NCBI GenBank assembly: GCA_018969295.1
Contig: JAGWYN010000032.1
Location: 1-47,469 of the forward strand
Length of the DNA stretch: 47,469 nt
Direction: 5' to 3'
From: Chloroflexota bacterium
GTDB taxonomy: Bacteria > Chloroflexota > Anaerolineae > Caldilineales > Caldilineaceae
Shown: piece after piece, positions 1-9,112 of the stretch
How positions within the stretch are numbered: the stretch's first letter is position 1
Layout: each line of letters opens with the position of its first letter
Program-made: the position numbers and the translations under genes
The notes under the pieces: model-generated
Told to the model about the DNA's origin: nothing
Database searches by the model: none
What the model saw: only the letters and a program-made list of their open reading frames with translations

Positions 1-158
1 AGAACATTGGCGCCAACAAAGTGCTGGCGGTCTTTGGGCGCACAGATGCGAAAGACTTCATCGACCTGTATTGGATTCTTCAGCGCACCAACCTGATGTT
101 CGATGATCTATATGCTCTGGCAAAAGAAAAGGACCTAGGGCCAAGACCTTTCAAATAA
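1..158 (+). CDS. AbiEii/AbiGii-type nucleotidyltransferase toxin, C-terminal fragment
   Basis: The gene is cut by the window start; only the last 51 residues are visible, in the frame starting at base 3 and ending with TAA at 156-158. The motif NIGANKVLAVFGRTDAKDF followed by IDLYWIL matches the conserved C-terminal part of the AbiEii/AbiGii (DUF1814) nucleotidyltransferase family, usually written as dIaanKl.Al.gR...RDfvDly. Family members are toxin partners of AbiEi-type antitoxins in abortive-infection modules, or stand-alone nucleotidyltransferases. The antitoxin gene normally lies just upstream, outside this window, so the pairing cannot be confirmed. The call rests on a short but characteristic motif. 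Confidence 0.7.
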   Translation, partial: NIGANKVLAVFGRTDAKDFIDLYWILQRTNLMFDDLYALAKEKDLGPRPFK

Positions 159-200
159 GCAGCGAGGCGATTTCAAGAGCATATACTTTGAGTATCAAGT

Positions 201-225
201 ACGGGCGACCCTTGGGTTCGCCCGT
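201..225. repeat. Hairpin, possibly a dispersed palindromic element or terminator
   Basis: Bases 201-208 (ACGGGCGA) and 218-225 (TCGCCCGT) are perfect inverted repeats. The loop CCCTTGGGT can add three more C:G pairs with one bulged T. It lies 43 bases after the AbiEii stop codon. No T-tract follows, so a classic intrinsic terminator is not supported. From memory, small GGGCGACCC...-type hairpins are dispersed in some bacterial genomes, so it may be a copy of such an element. The rest of 159-446 holds no convincing gene. Confidence 0.45.
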
Positions 226-446
226 GCGGTCGGTCATGGGGTTACAGTGCATCCAGCGTGCGCCCCAGCCGGTCATCGTTGAACTTGCTCGCCGGTATCC
301 CCTTTCAACGTGCGAAATCCATCCGAAGCAGCTCCCATTCTGGAACCGCACAAGCAGAGGGCGAGCGTTCCCAGTTGCCGTGGTCGGAGTGGCCTGTCTC
401 CGTTTCTCTTGCCGTTGTGCTTCATGATACACTTGTCAAAGAGCAG

Positions 447-1160
447 ATGAGATCTCGCAAAGACGGTGCAGCGGAAGCGATGAACGACCCGGCAACAAAC
501 AAGAGCTTTCCCTGGGCCAAGCAGTGGCCCGAAATTGGTGACCCACGCGTCCGTGCAGCCTTTGCGGCGGTGCCACGGCACGCGTTTGTCGAAACGTCGC
601 TCCAACGCTTCGCCGACGAAGATACGCCGCTGCCGATCGGCGAAGGCCAGACGATCAGCCAGCCCTTTGTGGTGGCCCTGATGGTGCAGGCGCTTGCCCT
701 CCACCCTGGCCAGCGGGTGCTTGAAATCGGGACCGGCTCCGGCTACCAGACAGCCATTCTGTGCGAACTGACTGCATCCCCAGGCAGCACGTCGGGCTCG
801 ACCGTCTACAGCGTCGAACGGTTGCCCGTGCTGGCCGAGCGAGCTGCCAGAACCCTGGTCACCCTCGGCTACCACCCGCATCTGCGCGTGGACGACGGCG
901 CTGCTGGCTGGCCAGAAGCCGCGCCGTTCGACGCAATCATCGTCTCAGCAGCAGCCCCGCATCTCCCCAGGCCACTGTGGGAACAGCTCGCCCCGAACGG
1001 ACGTCTGATCCTCCCGGTCGGCACCCAGGAGTGGGATCAACAGCTGTGGCTTGTCCGCAAGCTCGACGGCCGGCTGGCCGTCGAACGGCTCGGAAATGTG
1101 CGCTTTGTCCCGATGATTTCACCCCTTTTCGCCGACCCAGAAGCGTGGGCGGAGGCATAA
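447..1160 (+). CDS. pcm: Protein-L-isoaspartate O-methyltransferase
   Basis: Transfers a methyl group from S-adenosylmethionine to L-isoaspartyl residues of damaged proteins, starting their repair in the cytoplasm. Visible family hallmarks are the segment after IGDPRVRAAF, the TISQPFVVALM stretch, the SAM-binding motif I LEIGTGSGYQTAIL, and the post-motifs FDAIIVSAAAP and GRLILPVG. The start is uncertain. ATG 447 gives 237 residues; ATG 480 (MNDPATNK) gives 226, closer to the family's usual 210-220, with GGAAG only two bases upstream. Neither has a strong ribosome-binding site. The stop is three bases before the GTG start of the next gene, so the two are probably co-transcribed. The reading frame stays open further upstream to 258, but that part does not look like family sequence. 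Confidence 0.9.
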   Translation: MRSRKDGAAEAMNDPATNKSFPWAKQWPEIGDPRVRAAFAAVPRHAFVETSLQRFADEDTPLPIGEGQTISQPFVVALMVQALALHPGQRVLEIGTGSGYQTAILCELTASPGSTSGSTVYSVERLPVLAERAARTLVTLGYHPHLRVDDGAAGWPEAAPFDAIIVSAAAPHLPRPLWEQLAPNGRLILPVGTQEWDQQLWLVRKLDGRLAVERLGNVRFVPMISPLFADPEAWAEA

Positions 1161-1163
1161 CCT

Positions 1164-2009
1164 GTGCATATTTTGTTGGTGGGCAGCGGCCAGTTGGGCA
1201 GCGCGCTGGAATCCACTCTGACCAGCCAGCGCCAACATACGGTGACAGTCTGGAAACGCCCCAGCGTCGACATCAGCTTGCCGAGCACCGCAGAGCAAGT
1301 AGCCAGACTGGCCCCCGACGTGGTCATCAATGCTGCGGCCTGGACCCAGGTAGATGCCGCCGAGAACAACCCTACGGCGGCGTATGCGGTCAACGCGCTA
1401 GGCCCCAAATATCTGGCAGAAGGCTGTGCAAGTTGTTCGGCGGCATTGGTCCAGGTGAGCACCAACGAAGTCTTTGCGGGAATCCCTGGCCAGTTTTACC
1501 GTGAGTATGACCAGCGTCAGGCTGGCAGTGTCTACGCCCGCAGCAAACTGGCTGGCGAGACAGCTGTCACAGCCTTGCATTCGCGAGTTTACCTGGTCCG
1601 TGTCGCCTGGCTGTTCGGGCCGGGGGGCACCAACTTCCCTTCCAAAATCGTCGCTGCGGCTGCACGGCAGGGCAGCCTGCGGGTCGTCGACGACGAATAT
1701 GGGAACCCCACCTATGCACCCGACGCGGCCGCCGCGATCGCCCGCCTGATCGAAACCGAACGCTACGGCAGCTATCACCTGGTCAACGAAGGGTGGTGCA
1801 GCCGCTACCAGCTGGCGCGGCATGTGCTGGCGTGCAGCGGCTATGACCGCGTAGAGGTCACACCGATCGCACAGCACGAATGGCAGCGCCCCAGCCAACC
1901 CCCGCTGCACGCCGTACTGGTCAACCAGGCCGGTGCCGCGCTTGGTCTTCCGCTGCGCCCCTGGCACGCAGCGGTGGAAGAGTACTGTCGCCAACAATTT
2001 CATCGGTGA
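1164..2009 (+). CDS. rfbD: dTDP-4-dehydrorhamnose reductase (RmlD/RfbD family)
   Basis: 281 residues, the usual length. It would reduce dTDP-4-dehydro-L-rhamnose to dTDP-L-rhamnose with NAD(P)H, the last step of the activated-rhamnose pathway. The Rossmann motif is LLVGSGQLGSAL at the N-terminus. The family motifs VINAAAWTQVDAAE (about residues 53-66), VSTNEVF and the SDR catalytic YARSK (YxxxK) follow. The start is GTG, three bases after the pcm stop. The next gene, a GT2 glycosyltransferase, fits use of the nucleotide sugar for a surface glycan. rfbA, rfbB and rfbC are not in the window. Other extended-SDR sugar reductases share these motifs, so the exact substrate is inferred. Confidence 0.85.
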   Translation: MHILLVGSGQLGSALESTLTSQRQHTVTVWKRPSVDISLPSTAEQVARLAPDVVINAAAWTQVDAAENNPTAAYAVNALGPKYLAEGCASCSAALVQVSTNEVFAGIPGQFYREYDQRQAGSVYARSKLAGETAVTALHSRVYLVRVAWLFGPGGTNFPSKIVAAAARQGSLRVVDDEYGNPTYAPDAAAAIARLIETERYGSYHLVNEGWCSRYQLARHVLACSGYDRVEVTPIAQHEWQRPSQPPLHAVLVNQAGAALGLPLRPWHAAVEEYCRQQFHR

Positions 2010-2018
2010 GGAACATTC

Positions 2019-3248
2019 ATGTCTGAAACATCCCATCCACCCTCCGCAAACCCGGCACGGCGCAAAGCCAGGGAAACCCAGGCAGCCCAGGCCGAGCAGG
2101 CGCGCCAGAAACTGGCCGCTGCGGAGAACCAGGAACCACGCCGCAACCCGATCGTGCTCGACGAGACCTACAGCGGGCTGCGCGAAAACAATCGTGTGGT
2201 CATGCGCCATACCATCGCTGTCAACCTGGACAGCTTCCGTTCCGCCCCGGACGACTTTGAACCCAGGCCAGCACGCACCTTTGCACCGTTGCAGGAAACA
2301 GCTTCGCCTTTTGTCTCCGTGGTCGTGCCCAATTACAACGGTGTCCGCCACCTGCCTACCGTGCTCGACGCTCTGCACCGACAGACGTTTCGCGACCTGG
2401 AGATCCTCGTCGTCGACGATGCCAGCAGCGACAGCTCGGTCTCTCTGGTGACAACCCACTACCCCGATGTCCGCCTGATCGTCAACCGACACAACACAGG
2501 CTTTGCCCGTGCCTGCAACACGGGGGCAGCCGCAGCGCGCGGGCGCGTGCTCGTACTGCTCAACAGCGACACCGAACCAGAAGCCAACTGGCTGGAAGAA
2601 CTGCTCCAGGTCTTTGTGGCCAACCCACAGGCAGCCACCGTCACCAGCAAACTGCTGCTCTTCGACCGCCGCGACACGCTACACACCGCTGGAGACCTGT
2701 TGGGGACAGACGGAATCCCGCGCAACCGGGGCGTCTGGGAGACCGATACCGGCCAACACGACCGGTCGGTGCAGGTTTTCAGCGGCTGTGGGGGCGCCAG
2801 TGCCTACCGGCGCGAGGTCTGGCAGGCACTGGGCGGTTTCGACGAGGACTTCTGGATGTATCTGGAGGATGTTGATTTCGGCTTTCGAGCCCGTCTGGCC
2901 GGCTGGGACGCAGTCTTTGCCCCGCAGGCTCGCGTCTACCACCATCTGAGCGCCAGCGGCGGCGACGTGCTCGCCAGCTATTACGTGGGCCGCAACACCC
3001 TCTGGCTGATCGCCAAAAACATGCCGCGCTCGCTGCTGCTGCGCAACGCCCGGTTGATTGTGGCTGGGCAGCTGCGCACCGTCTTCGACGCGCTGCGCAG
3101 CTGGCGCGGGGCTGCTGCGCGAGCCCGCCTGGCAGGGCTGCTGGCAGGGCTGTTGGGGTTGCCAGGCCAGCTGCACAAACGCCGCACCCTGCAGCCCCGA
3201 CGCCGGCTCGACGACGACGCCCTCGCAGCGCTGCTCGTCAACGATTGA
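2019..3248 (+). CDS. Glycosyltransferase family 2 (rhamnosyltransferase-like)
   Basis: 409 residues. After about 98 hydrophilic N-terminal residues rich in Ala, Arg and Gln comes a GT-A domain: FVSVVVPNYNG, LEILVVDDASSD, and the metal- and sugar-nucleotide-binding VLLNSDTE. The acceptor-side motif DEDFWMYLEDVDFGFR is typical of the COG1216 rhamnosyl- and galactosyl-transferase group. The C-terminal 80 residues are basic and helical and may lie on the membrane surface. The start ATG 2019 has GGTGAGG nearby, nine bases after the rfbD stop. The link with rfbD suggests rhamnose transfer to a cell-surface polysaccharide or lipid, but the donor cannot be read from sequence. The long N-terminal extension is unusual for the family. 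Confidence 0.85.
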   Translation: MSETSHPPSANPARRKARETQAAQAEQARQKLAAAENQEPRRNPIVLDETYSGLRENNRVVMRHTIAVNLDSFRSAPDDFEPRPARTFAPLQETASPFVSVVVPNYNGVRHLPTVLDALHRQTFRDLEILVVDDASSDSSVSLVTTHYPDVRLIVNRHNTGFARACNTGAAAARGRVLVLLNSDTEPEANWLEELLQVFVANPQAATVTSKLLLFDRRDTLHTAGDLLGTDGIPRNRGVWETDTGQHDRSVQVFSGCGGASAYRREVWQALGGFDEDFWMYLEDVDFGFRARLAGWDAVFAPQARVYHHLSASGGDVLASYYVGRNTLWLIAKNMPRSLLLRNARLIVAGQLRTVFDALRSWRGAAARARLAGLLAGLLGLPGQLHKRRTLQPRRRLDDDALAALLVND

Positions 3249-3345
3249 GGCAGCAGCTGGCGCTTTTTTCTGGCCAGCCAGCAGGTCGATTCTCTGTTTT
3301 GTCGCGCAACCCTTCATCGCTCAAGCGTCCAAGCGAGGCACCGCC

Positions 3346-5877
3346 ATGATGCAAGCACCACCTGAACAGCTCGGCTCGTTCTATCTGGGGGCGATCTACG
3401 ACCTGGAAAATGGTCAGAGAACCGAGACCCCCCTCCACTACGACGCGCGCGATCTGGTGACGCATGCCGTCTGTGTTGGGATGACCGGCAGTGGCAAGAC
3501 CGGGCTCTGCATCGGACTGCTCGAAGAGGCTGCCCTGGACAAGGTGCCCGCCCTGCTCATCGACCCCAAAGGAGACATCACCAACCTCCTGCTGCAATTC
3601 CCAGAGCTGCAGCCAGCCGATTTTCAGCCCTGGGTCAATGTAGACGACGCACGCCGCAAAGACAAAAGCGTCGAGGAGTTTGCAGAATCGACAGCCGAAA
3701 GCTGGCGCAACGGTCTGGCCGACTGGGGGATCAAAGGAGAACGGATGCGCCTCCTGGCCGCCCACACAGACTACACGATCTTCACGCCAGGGTCAGAGAT
3801 GGGGACCCCGATCAACATCATGGGCAGCCTGGCAGCCCCACAGCTCGACTGGGCCACCGAGATCGAGGCGATCCGAGAGCGGATCGGCGGCACCGTCGCC
3901 GCCTTGCTGGGCCTCGCCGGGGTCACAGCCGACCCGGTGCGCAGCCGAGAGGGCATTCTGCTCGCCACCCTCTTCGAACAGTTCTGGCAGCAGGGCAAAG
4001 ACCTGGACCTGACCCAGCTGATCAACGGGATCACCAACCCGCCGGTCAAACAGCTGGGTGCCTTCGAGGTCGATACCTTTTACCCCGCCAAAGAACGCTT
4101 CGAGCTGGCCATGCAGTTCAATACCTTGCTCGCCTCGCCCAGGTTTCAAAGCTGGCTGCAAGGAGAGCCGCTCGATATCGACCGGCTGTTCTTTACTGCC
4201 GACGGCAAGCCGCGCCACAGCATCCTCTACATCGCCCATCTCAGCGACAGCGAACGCATGTTCATCGTCACGCTGCTGCTGGAAAGCCTGGTCACCTGGA
4301 TGCGCAAACAGAGTGGGACCACCAGCCTGCGCGCGCTGCTCTATTTTGACGAGGTCTTCGGCTACTTTCCGCCTACCGCCGAGCCCTCCTCCAAACGCCC
4401 GCTGCTGACCCTGCTCAAACAGGCGCGCGCCTTTGGGCTGGGTGTCATCCTCGTCACCCAGAATCCGGTCGATATCGACTACAAAGGGCTGACCAATGCT
4501 GGCACCTGGTTTATCGGCAAACTGCAGGCCGAGCGCGACAAAGAACGGGTCCTGGCCGGCCTCAAAGGGGCCCTCTCCGAAGCCGGCAAAAGCGAGAGCA
4601 CCGACTTCAGTACCCTGATCACCCAGCTGGGCAATCGTGTCTTTTTGATGAACAATGTCCACAACGACGGCCCTGTCGTCTTCCATACCCGCTGGGCCAT
4701 GAGCTACCTGCGCGGCCCCCTGACGCTGCCCCAGGTGCGCACCTTGGTCGGAAACCCCACCCCAGCCAGCGCCAAGGCAGACGAGCCGGTCGTAGCACTG
4801 CCCCAGAACCCACTCTCCAGCGCACCTCCTGGATTTCTGACCAGCCAGCCGGTCGTCCCCCCCGATCTCAAACAGGTCTATCTGCCCTGTGTCGTCGACG
4901 ACCGCACCGCTCTCCAGCAGGCCAGCCGACAGGTCGGGGGCACCTTGACCCCCAAAGGCGTGCAGCTTCTCTACGATGTTGGACTGCTCGGCGCAGCATC
5001 GGTCCGCTTTGTCGACCAGCGCCGATCGATCAGCGAGGAAGTCGACAAGCTGCTGCTGGCCTTGGGAGAACGCCAGTTCACCGGGCTGGATTGGGGACGA
5101 GCCGACACGCTGCCGATTTCTCCCCAAGAGTTGTCTGCATCGCCCGGTACCCCTGGCACGGACGGAGCCCTCTTTTTCGCCGAGCTGCCCGCCGGACTGG
5201 CCAACGCCAAAGCCCTGGCCGGTGCCGCCAAAGAGCTGAGCGACTGGCTTTATTACAACAGCCAACTGCCGATCACCGTCCACGCCGAGCTGGGGCTTTT
5301 CCGCAGCCCCCGTGAAGACGAACGCAGCTTCAAAATTCGTCTACAACAGGCCGCACGCGAGCAGCGCGACGCAGAAGTCGACAAGCTGCGCTCGAAAATG
5401 GAGCGAGAGATCCAACGGGTGGGAGAGCGCCTGGCCAAAGAAGAACAGAGCCTGGCCCAAAGCCAGGCGTCCGCCCAGGCCCGGCAGGCCGCCCAATGGA
5501 TCCACATCGGAGAGAGCGTGCTGAATTTCTTCACAGGCAGACGCAGCGTCGGGCGGGCTGTTTCCAGCGCAACCAGCAAGTGGAATCAGGCGCAGCAGGC
5601 AGGTCTGCGCGTCGAAGAGAGCAAACAGATCGTCGCACGGCTGGAAGAAGAAAAGCACAAGCTCGAAGAACAGCTGCAGGCCGAGATCGATCTCCTCACG
5701 AGCCGCTGGGAACAGACAGCCGAAGCCCTGACCACGGAAACGATCAAGCCACGCCGCACCGATGTGAGTGTACGGCTGACCGCGCTGGCCTGGGCCCCTG
5801 TCTGGCGGATCCTCTACGACGACGGCAGCGGAGAGCGAGAACTGACCCTCCCCGCCTACGTGCGGCCAGGCCCCTGA
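3346..5877 (+). CDS. HerA/VirB4-like P-loop ATPase with C-terminal coiled coil
   Basis: 843 residues from ATG 3346, chosen because GAGG lies seven bases upstream; the frame is open further 5' but that part overlaps the preceding gene. The Walker A motif is GMTGSGKT (residues 45-52), followed by ALLIDPKGD, a hallmark of the HerA/FtsK-like DUF87 group. The Walker B motif is LLYFDEVFGYFP near residue 335, and GVILVTQNPVDID is the sensor strand. Residues about 660-720 and 750-800 are charged and heptad-like, so a coiled coil is likely, interrupted by a short stretch around LNFFTGRRS. Members of this group are predicted to move DNA or proteins or to remodel large complexes; the substrate is unknown. 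No NurA or other nuclease partner is adjacent. Confidence 0.7.
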   Translation: MMQAPPEQLGSFYLGAIYDLENGQRTETPLHYDARDLVTHAVCVGMTGSGKTGLCIGLLEEAALDKVPALLIDPKGDITNLLLQFPELQPADFQPWVNVDDARRKDKSVEEFAESTAESWRNGLADWGIKGERMRLLAAHTDYTIFTPGSEMGTPINIMGSLAAPQLDWATEIEAIRERIGGTVAALLGLAGVTADPVRSREGILLATLFEQFWQQGKDLDLTQLINGITNPPVKQLGAFEVDTFYPAKERFELAMQFNTLLASPRFQSWLQGEPLDIDRLFFTADGKPRHSILYIAHLSDSERMFIVTLLLESLVTWMRKQSGTTSLRALLYFDEVFGYFPPTAEPSSKRPLLTLLKQARAFGLGVILVTQNPVDIDYKGLTNAGTWFIGKLQAERDKERVLAGLKGALSEAGKSESTDFSTLITQLGNRVFLMNNVHNDGPVVFHTRWAMSYLRGPLTLPQVRTLVGNPTPASAKADEPVVALPQNPLSSAPPGFLTSQPVVPPDLKQVYLPCVVDDRTALQQASRQVGGTLTPKGVQLLYDVGLLGAASVRFVDQRRSISEEVDKLLLALGERQFTGLDWGRADTLPISPQELSASPGTPGTDGALFFAELPAGLANAKALAGAAKELSDWLYYNSQLPITVHAELGLFRSPREDERSFKIRLQQAAREQRDAEVDKLRSKMEREIQRVGERLAKEEQSLAQSQASAQARQAAQWIHIGESVLNFFTGRRSVGRAVSSATSKWNQAQQAGLRVEESKQIVARLEEEKHKLEEQLQAEIDLLTSRWEQTAEALTTETIKPRRTDVSVRLTALAWAPVWRILYDDGSGERELTLPAYVRPGP

Positions 5878-5962
5878 GCGCCGTTCCCCTCCCACTCAAC
5901 GACCGCAGGCCCACAAGCACGCCAACCCCTCTCCGCAAACGCATGCCAGCCGCCAGGTCTCT

Positions 5963-6871
5963 TCAGGAGCCGTGGCGGCTGCGACCTTTTTGACCTACCC
6001 GGTGTTCGAGACCGGGCATAATCATTCGTTCGTCTGCGTCCCAGCCGGGCAGGGGCTCCGATCCGTCCATCTTGTGGCGATGAAAAAGACGGTTGAGGAC
6101 AAGGACGATGCTGGAGAGATAGACTGCGCTGCCAGCAACCCAGATCAACCCTCCCCCCAGCGCCTGGTCGTCGACCAGGCGCAGCGCCCGCTCTTCTCCT
6201 GCACCAAAAGCCGCCACATAGTGGGGATAGAGAGGCTCGGTGGCAAATGTTGTCGGCACTGCGATCGACATGCTGGCCAGCTCTACGATCAGCAGCGCGA
6301 TCGCCCCCAGCCAAGGAGAAAGCGCAACATGCAGCCGCGGTCCTGTCCCGATCAGATGCCACCAGAGCAACAGCGCAGCACTGCCCAAGACCAGCAGCGA
6401 GAGCGTATGCCGGTTGGATTCAGCCAACAGCCAGCCAGCCACCGTGCTGTCGTACCAGGCCACAAAGCAGACGATGAAGAGCACAATTGCCAGCCAAGGG
6501 CGTGTCAGCGTGCCAACCACGCGACGGAGCGCCCCCCGACCGCGTATCCAGCGGCCAACAGCACGCCTCCCGCGCGCAGGCACCCCCCACACCAGCGTAT
6601 CAAAGGTACAACTGATAAAAAAGGCGGGAATTGCAAACAGGCAGAGCAGCACGTATTGGGCTACCCGCGCGGAAAAATAGAGCTGGTTCAGCCAGTTCAA
6701 CGGGGAGAGAAAGACAGTTGCAGCCAGCAGCACGGCCCCCCCAAAGAGAAACAGCCTCGGCAGATTGGCGAAAGCCGCGCCACGTCTGCGCAGCCGCAGC
6801 CAGCCGCGCAGGTACAGAACGGTCACGGCGACCAGCCAAACGCCTACACCCATCGACAGAAGGTTGACCAT
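5963..6871 (-). CDS. CtaG-like (caa3-type cytochrome c oxidase assembly) membrane protein
   Basis: About 302 residues with seven or so hydrophobic segments. The region from LAIVLFIVCFVAWY through LLLWWHLIG to YPHYVAAFG and DDQALGGGLIWVAG matches the order of conserved blocks in the caa3_CtaG family. Family members are linked to copper insertion or assembly of caa3-type oxidases. The start ATG 6871 has GGAAAG seven bases upstream; ATG 6886, two bases after the stop of the carboxypeptidase gene, would add five residues. The tight spacing shows translation coupling with the upstream gene. No cytochrome oxidase subunit genes are in the window, and the pairing with a peptidase is odd. The oxidase role is known for the family and not shown here. 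Confidence 0.65.
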   Translation of the reverse strand: MVNLLSMGVGVWLVAVTVLYLRGWLRLRRRGAAFANLPRLFLFGGAVLLAATVFLSPLNWLNQLYFSARVAQYVLLCLFAIPAFFISCTFDTLVWGVPARGRRAVGRWIRGRGALRRVVGTLTRPWLAIVLFIVCFVAWYDSTVAGWLLAESNRHTLSLLVLGSAALLLWWHLIGTGPRLHVALSPWLGAIALLIVELASMSIAVPTTFATEPLYPHYVAAFGAGEERALRLVDDQALGGGLIWVAGSAVYLSSIVLVLNRLFHRHKMDGSEPLPGWDADERMIMPGLEHRVGQKGRSRHGS

Positions 6872-6888
6872 CGGGTTGCTTTCCATCT

Positions 6889-8619
6889 TCAGCGTTGCAC
6901 AAGAGGCAGATACAAGGGGGGAATTTTGCCAATCTGCAAAAAAATTGCCGTGGGCACCCCCCAGGTGCCTCCAGCATCCTGGGCTTCTATCAACAGCAAA
7001 CGGGTCCCCGGCGTCAGACCCTGGGTGGGAATCGCTGCGGTGGCCAGCGCCACTGTTCCGGTAAAGACACCAGCGAGCGGTGCCAGCGGCAGGGTGAGCG
7101 TTCCGCTGACCCAGCTCGGCGCGTCGATGCTGTAGCGTACAGCCTGGATCGGCTGGGCCGGTTCGTCGCCGTAGCCGCCCGAAGCAAACCGGGTATCGTC
7201 GGCGGTCACGGTCAACGTCACCGGTTCGCCGGCCGCCACCCACCCGGGAGGCTCCAGCGTGGCAGAGGCGATCTCAGGGCCTGACGGAAGTTCGTAAGGG
7301 CGAAGCGCTGCTTTGGCCGCATAGGTCAAACTGGCCAGTGCAGGGGCCACGATCAAACTTTCAAAGGTGCTGCAGCTCTCAAAAAAACGCCAGCCCAACT
7401 CGAATGTAAAGGCCGCCACCCCCAACTCGCCGTAGGCAAAGTCGTCGGTCGTGCCGTCGGTCATATAGATACAGCCATCCGCCCCTGACTGACAGGCCGG
7501 ATAGCCCGTATAGTAGCCAAATTTGCGCGCCAGTGTCCGCAGCGCATCTCCGTTCGGCGCGGCAGCTTCGGTCCAGCCCCAAGGATAAAGAATCAGCGGG
7601 GAGTAGCTGTGCAGGGTCACCATCACGCCGGACGCATCGGCCGGAACAGGGTCGTTGTCCCCTGCCCCACGACGGTCAGGAAAAATCGTTCTCAGATAGC
7701 TTTCCAGCGCCTGTGTCTCCGGCTCCGACGCCGGGAAGGGCCCACGGTAGGTCAGCGCACACGGATCCGAGCTAGAACAGAAGTCACTGGTGCATTGGTT
7801 CCATTTAAAGCTGCTGTTGCGGTTGAGATCGACACCAAAACCGTAAGAATCGCTGTCCACCCCACAGGCGTCCCTGTTGACATTCTTGCGCCACCACAGA
7901 CCTGCTTCGGCCCGTTTGCGCCCGTCAGGGTTGGCCTGTGGGATGACATGAATTTCAACATGGTCGAGCAGCCAGGTGGCGTCGGCGTCTACCCCGTAGC
8001 TGTGCACCAGCCGTTCGGCGAAGCGCAGGGCGGTCTCAGCAGTCGTATATTCGCGGGCATGGATCGCACCGATCAACAGAAAGACCGGCTTCGGGCCTGG
8101 CCTGGCCCGATTGGTCAGCACCACCCCGCGCAGTTCGTAGCCCTGCTGGCCGGTGCTGCGCACATACTGCCAGCTTTCCCCGATCTTTATCTCACGGACC
8201 AGCATTGGGAAGAGCTCGGCCAGCGCCCGCAAGCTGGCATGGCTCTCTTCGACTGTACGATAACAGCTGTAGCCGGGAATTCCTGCTGTCTGGCTGGCTG
8301 TCTGGATAGCTGTCTGGCTGGCAGCAGCCTGGGCGGTGGCGAGCGGATCCAAGACAACCCGGCGCGATTCGGCGACCAGACGCTGCCACTGGGCCAGGGT
8401 AACCCACAGGGTGGCCTGGCGGGTTTGCGGGTCGACCTGCCAGACATCGTAGCGCACGGCCAGTTGCTGCAGATCCTGCGCGTCGGCAAAAGAGACCCGC
8501 ACCACCACCCCTCGGGGTGCAGGGTCGGGCGGCCCTTCTTCCATGGCCTGGAGCTCGTTCGAAGTCACCGCCAGCAGCGCGCAGACCAGACAGAGCAGCC
8601 AGGCCAGCCGTTTCAGCAT
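6889..8619 (-). CDS. Secreted M14-family zinc carboxypeptidase
   Basis: 576 residues. ATG 8619 is preceded by GGAAGG at seven bases, which decides the start against ATG 8640. A signal peptide is clear (Lys-Arg, then AWLLCLVCALLAV). A pro-region spans about residues 30-110. The catalytic domain shows the zinc motif HxxE in IGAIHARE (H187, E190), the substrate-binding GVDLNRN, the third-ligand region LHSYSPLILYPWG and the catalytic glutamate in FTFELGW. About 120 C-terminal residues form a beta-rich accessory domain. The protein ends in PPLYLPLVQR, a tail similar to that of the secreted protein ending at 24995. It would trim C-terminal residues from extracellular peptides. It overlaps nothing and is coupled to its neighbours on both sides. 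Confidence 0.9.
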   Translation of the reverse strand: MLKRLAWLLCLVCALLAVTSNELQAMEEGPPDPAPRGVVVRVSFADAQDLQQLAVRYDVWQVDPQTRQATLWVTLAQWQRLVAESRRVVLDPLATAQAAASQTAIQTASQTAGIPGYSCYRTVEESHASLRALAELFPMLVREIKIGESWQYVRSTGQQGYELRGVVLTNRARPGPKPVFLLIGAIHAREYTTAETALRFAERLVHSYGVDADATWLLDHVEIHVIPQANPDGRKRAEAGLWWRKNVNRDACGVDSDSYGFGVDLNRNSSFKWNQCTSDFCSSSDPCALTYRGPFPASEPETQALESYLRTIFPDRRGAGDNDPVPADASGVMVTLHSYSPLILYPWGWTEAAAPNGDALRTLARKFGYYTGYPACQSGADGCIYMTDGTTDDFAYGELGVAAFTFELGWRFFESCSTFESLIVAPALASLTYAAKAALRPYELPSGPEIASATLEPPGWVAAGEPVTLTVTADDTRFASGGYGDEPAQPIQAVRYSIDAPSWVSGTLTLPLAPLAGVFTGTVALATAAIPTQGLTPGTRLLLIEAQDAGGTWGVPTAIFLQIGKIPPLYLPLVQR

Positions 8620-8623
8620 ATGG

Positions 8624-9112
8624 CTACCTTCCAAAGCCAAAATCGACTGCGCTGAAAAAAAGCGGAATCACCAGAATTCCCCCCAGCAGGATGACGGCAA
8701 TTTCGATATAGACCCAGCCCTGGGCTGCGCGCAGCCACTGGCGGGACCAGGAGTGCGGCGCACGGTGTCGGGCCTGAAAACGATAGCGCACCAGATAGAG
8801 TTCCTGTTCACGCACAGGCTCCAGCGGCTGTACGTCCCAACCGGCCTGTTGAAAGAGCCGAGGGGCAGCGGTCACCAATCGGTGCGCCAGCCAACCAAAG
8901 GGGAGGACCACCGCAGCCAGGAAGAGCAACGTCCCCAACAGAGCATCCAGCCAGTACCAGGGCAGCGGACTGTAATGGGCGAAGAGATCGACCCAAGCCC
9001 AGAGCACAAATCCAAGCAGGGGGGAAGCAAGCAGCCACTGCCCCAGAGGGGAGGGGGTCGCTTCGATCAGATCGGCCAGCACCTGGCGGCGTTCAATCGG
9101 TGTTGTACTCAA
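8624..9112 (-). CDS. Small multi-pass membrane protein of unknown function
   Basis: 162 residues from a TTG start at 9112 with GAGG seven bases upstream. Three to four hydrophobic segments are visible: near residues 25-45 (LLASPLLGFVLWAWV), 52-78 (WLDALLGTLLFLAAVVLPFGWLA) and 133-157 (EIAVILLGGILVIPLFF). Between them is a soluble stretch with WDVQPL and ELYLVRYRF. I recognise no family. The stop is four bases before the ATG of the M14 carboxypeptidase, and the start overlaps the stop of a 40-codon frame upstream, so it sits in the middle of a four-gene operon. A role in handling or anchoring the peptidase is possible but speculative. Confidence 0.7.
   Translation of the reverse strand: MSTTPIERRQVLADLIEATPSPLGQWLLASPLLGFVLWAWVDLFAHYSPLPWYWLDALLGTLLFLAAVVLPFGWLAHRLVTAAPRLFQQAGWDVQPLEPVREQELYLVRYRFQARHRAPHSWSRQWLRAAQGWVYIEIAVILLGGILVIPLFFSAVDFGFGR

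Noticed and set aside
3793..5283. 496-codon open frame antisense to the HerA-like ATPase
   Set aside because: The + strand frame carries intact Walker A and B motifs; the opposite frame has a Gly/Gln-rich composition typical of shadows.
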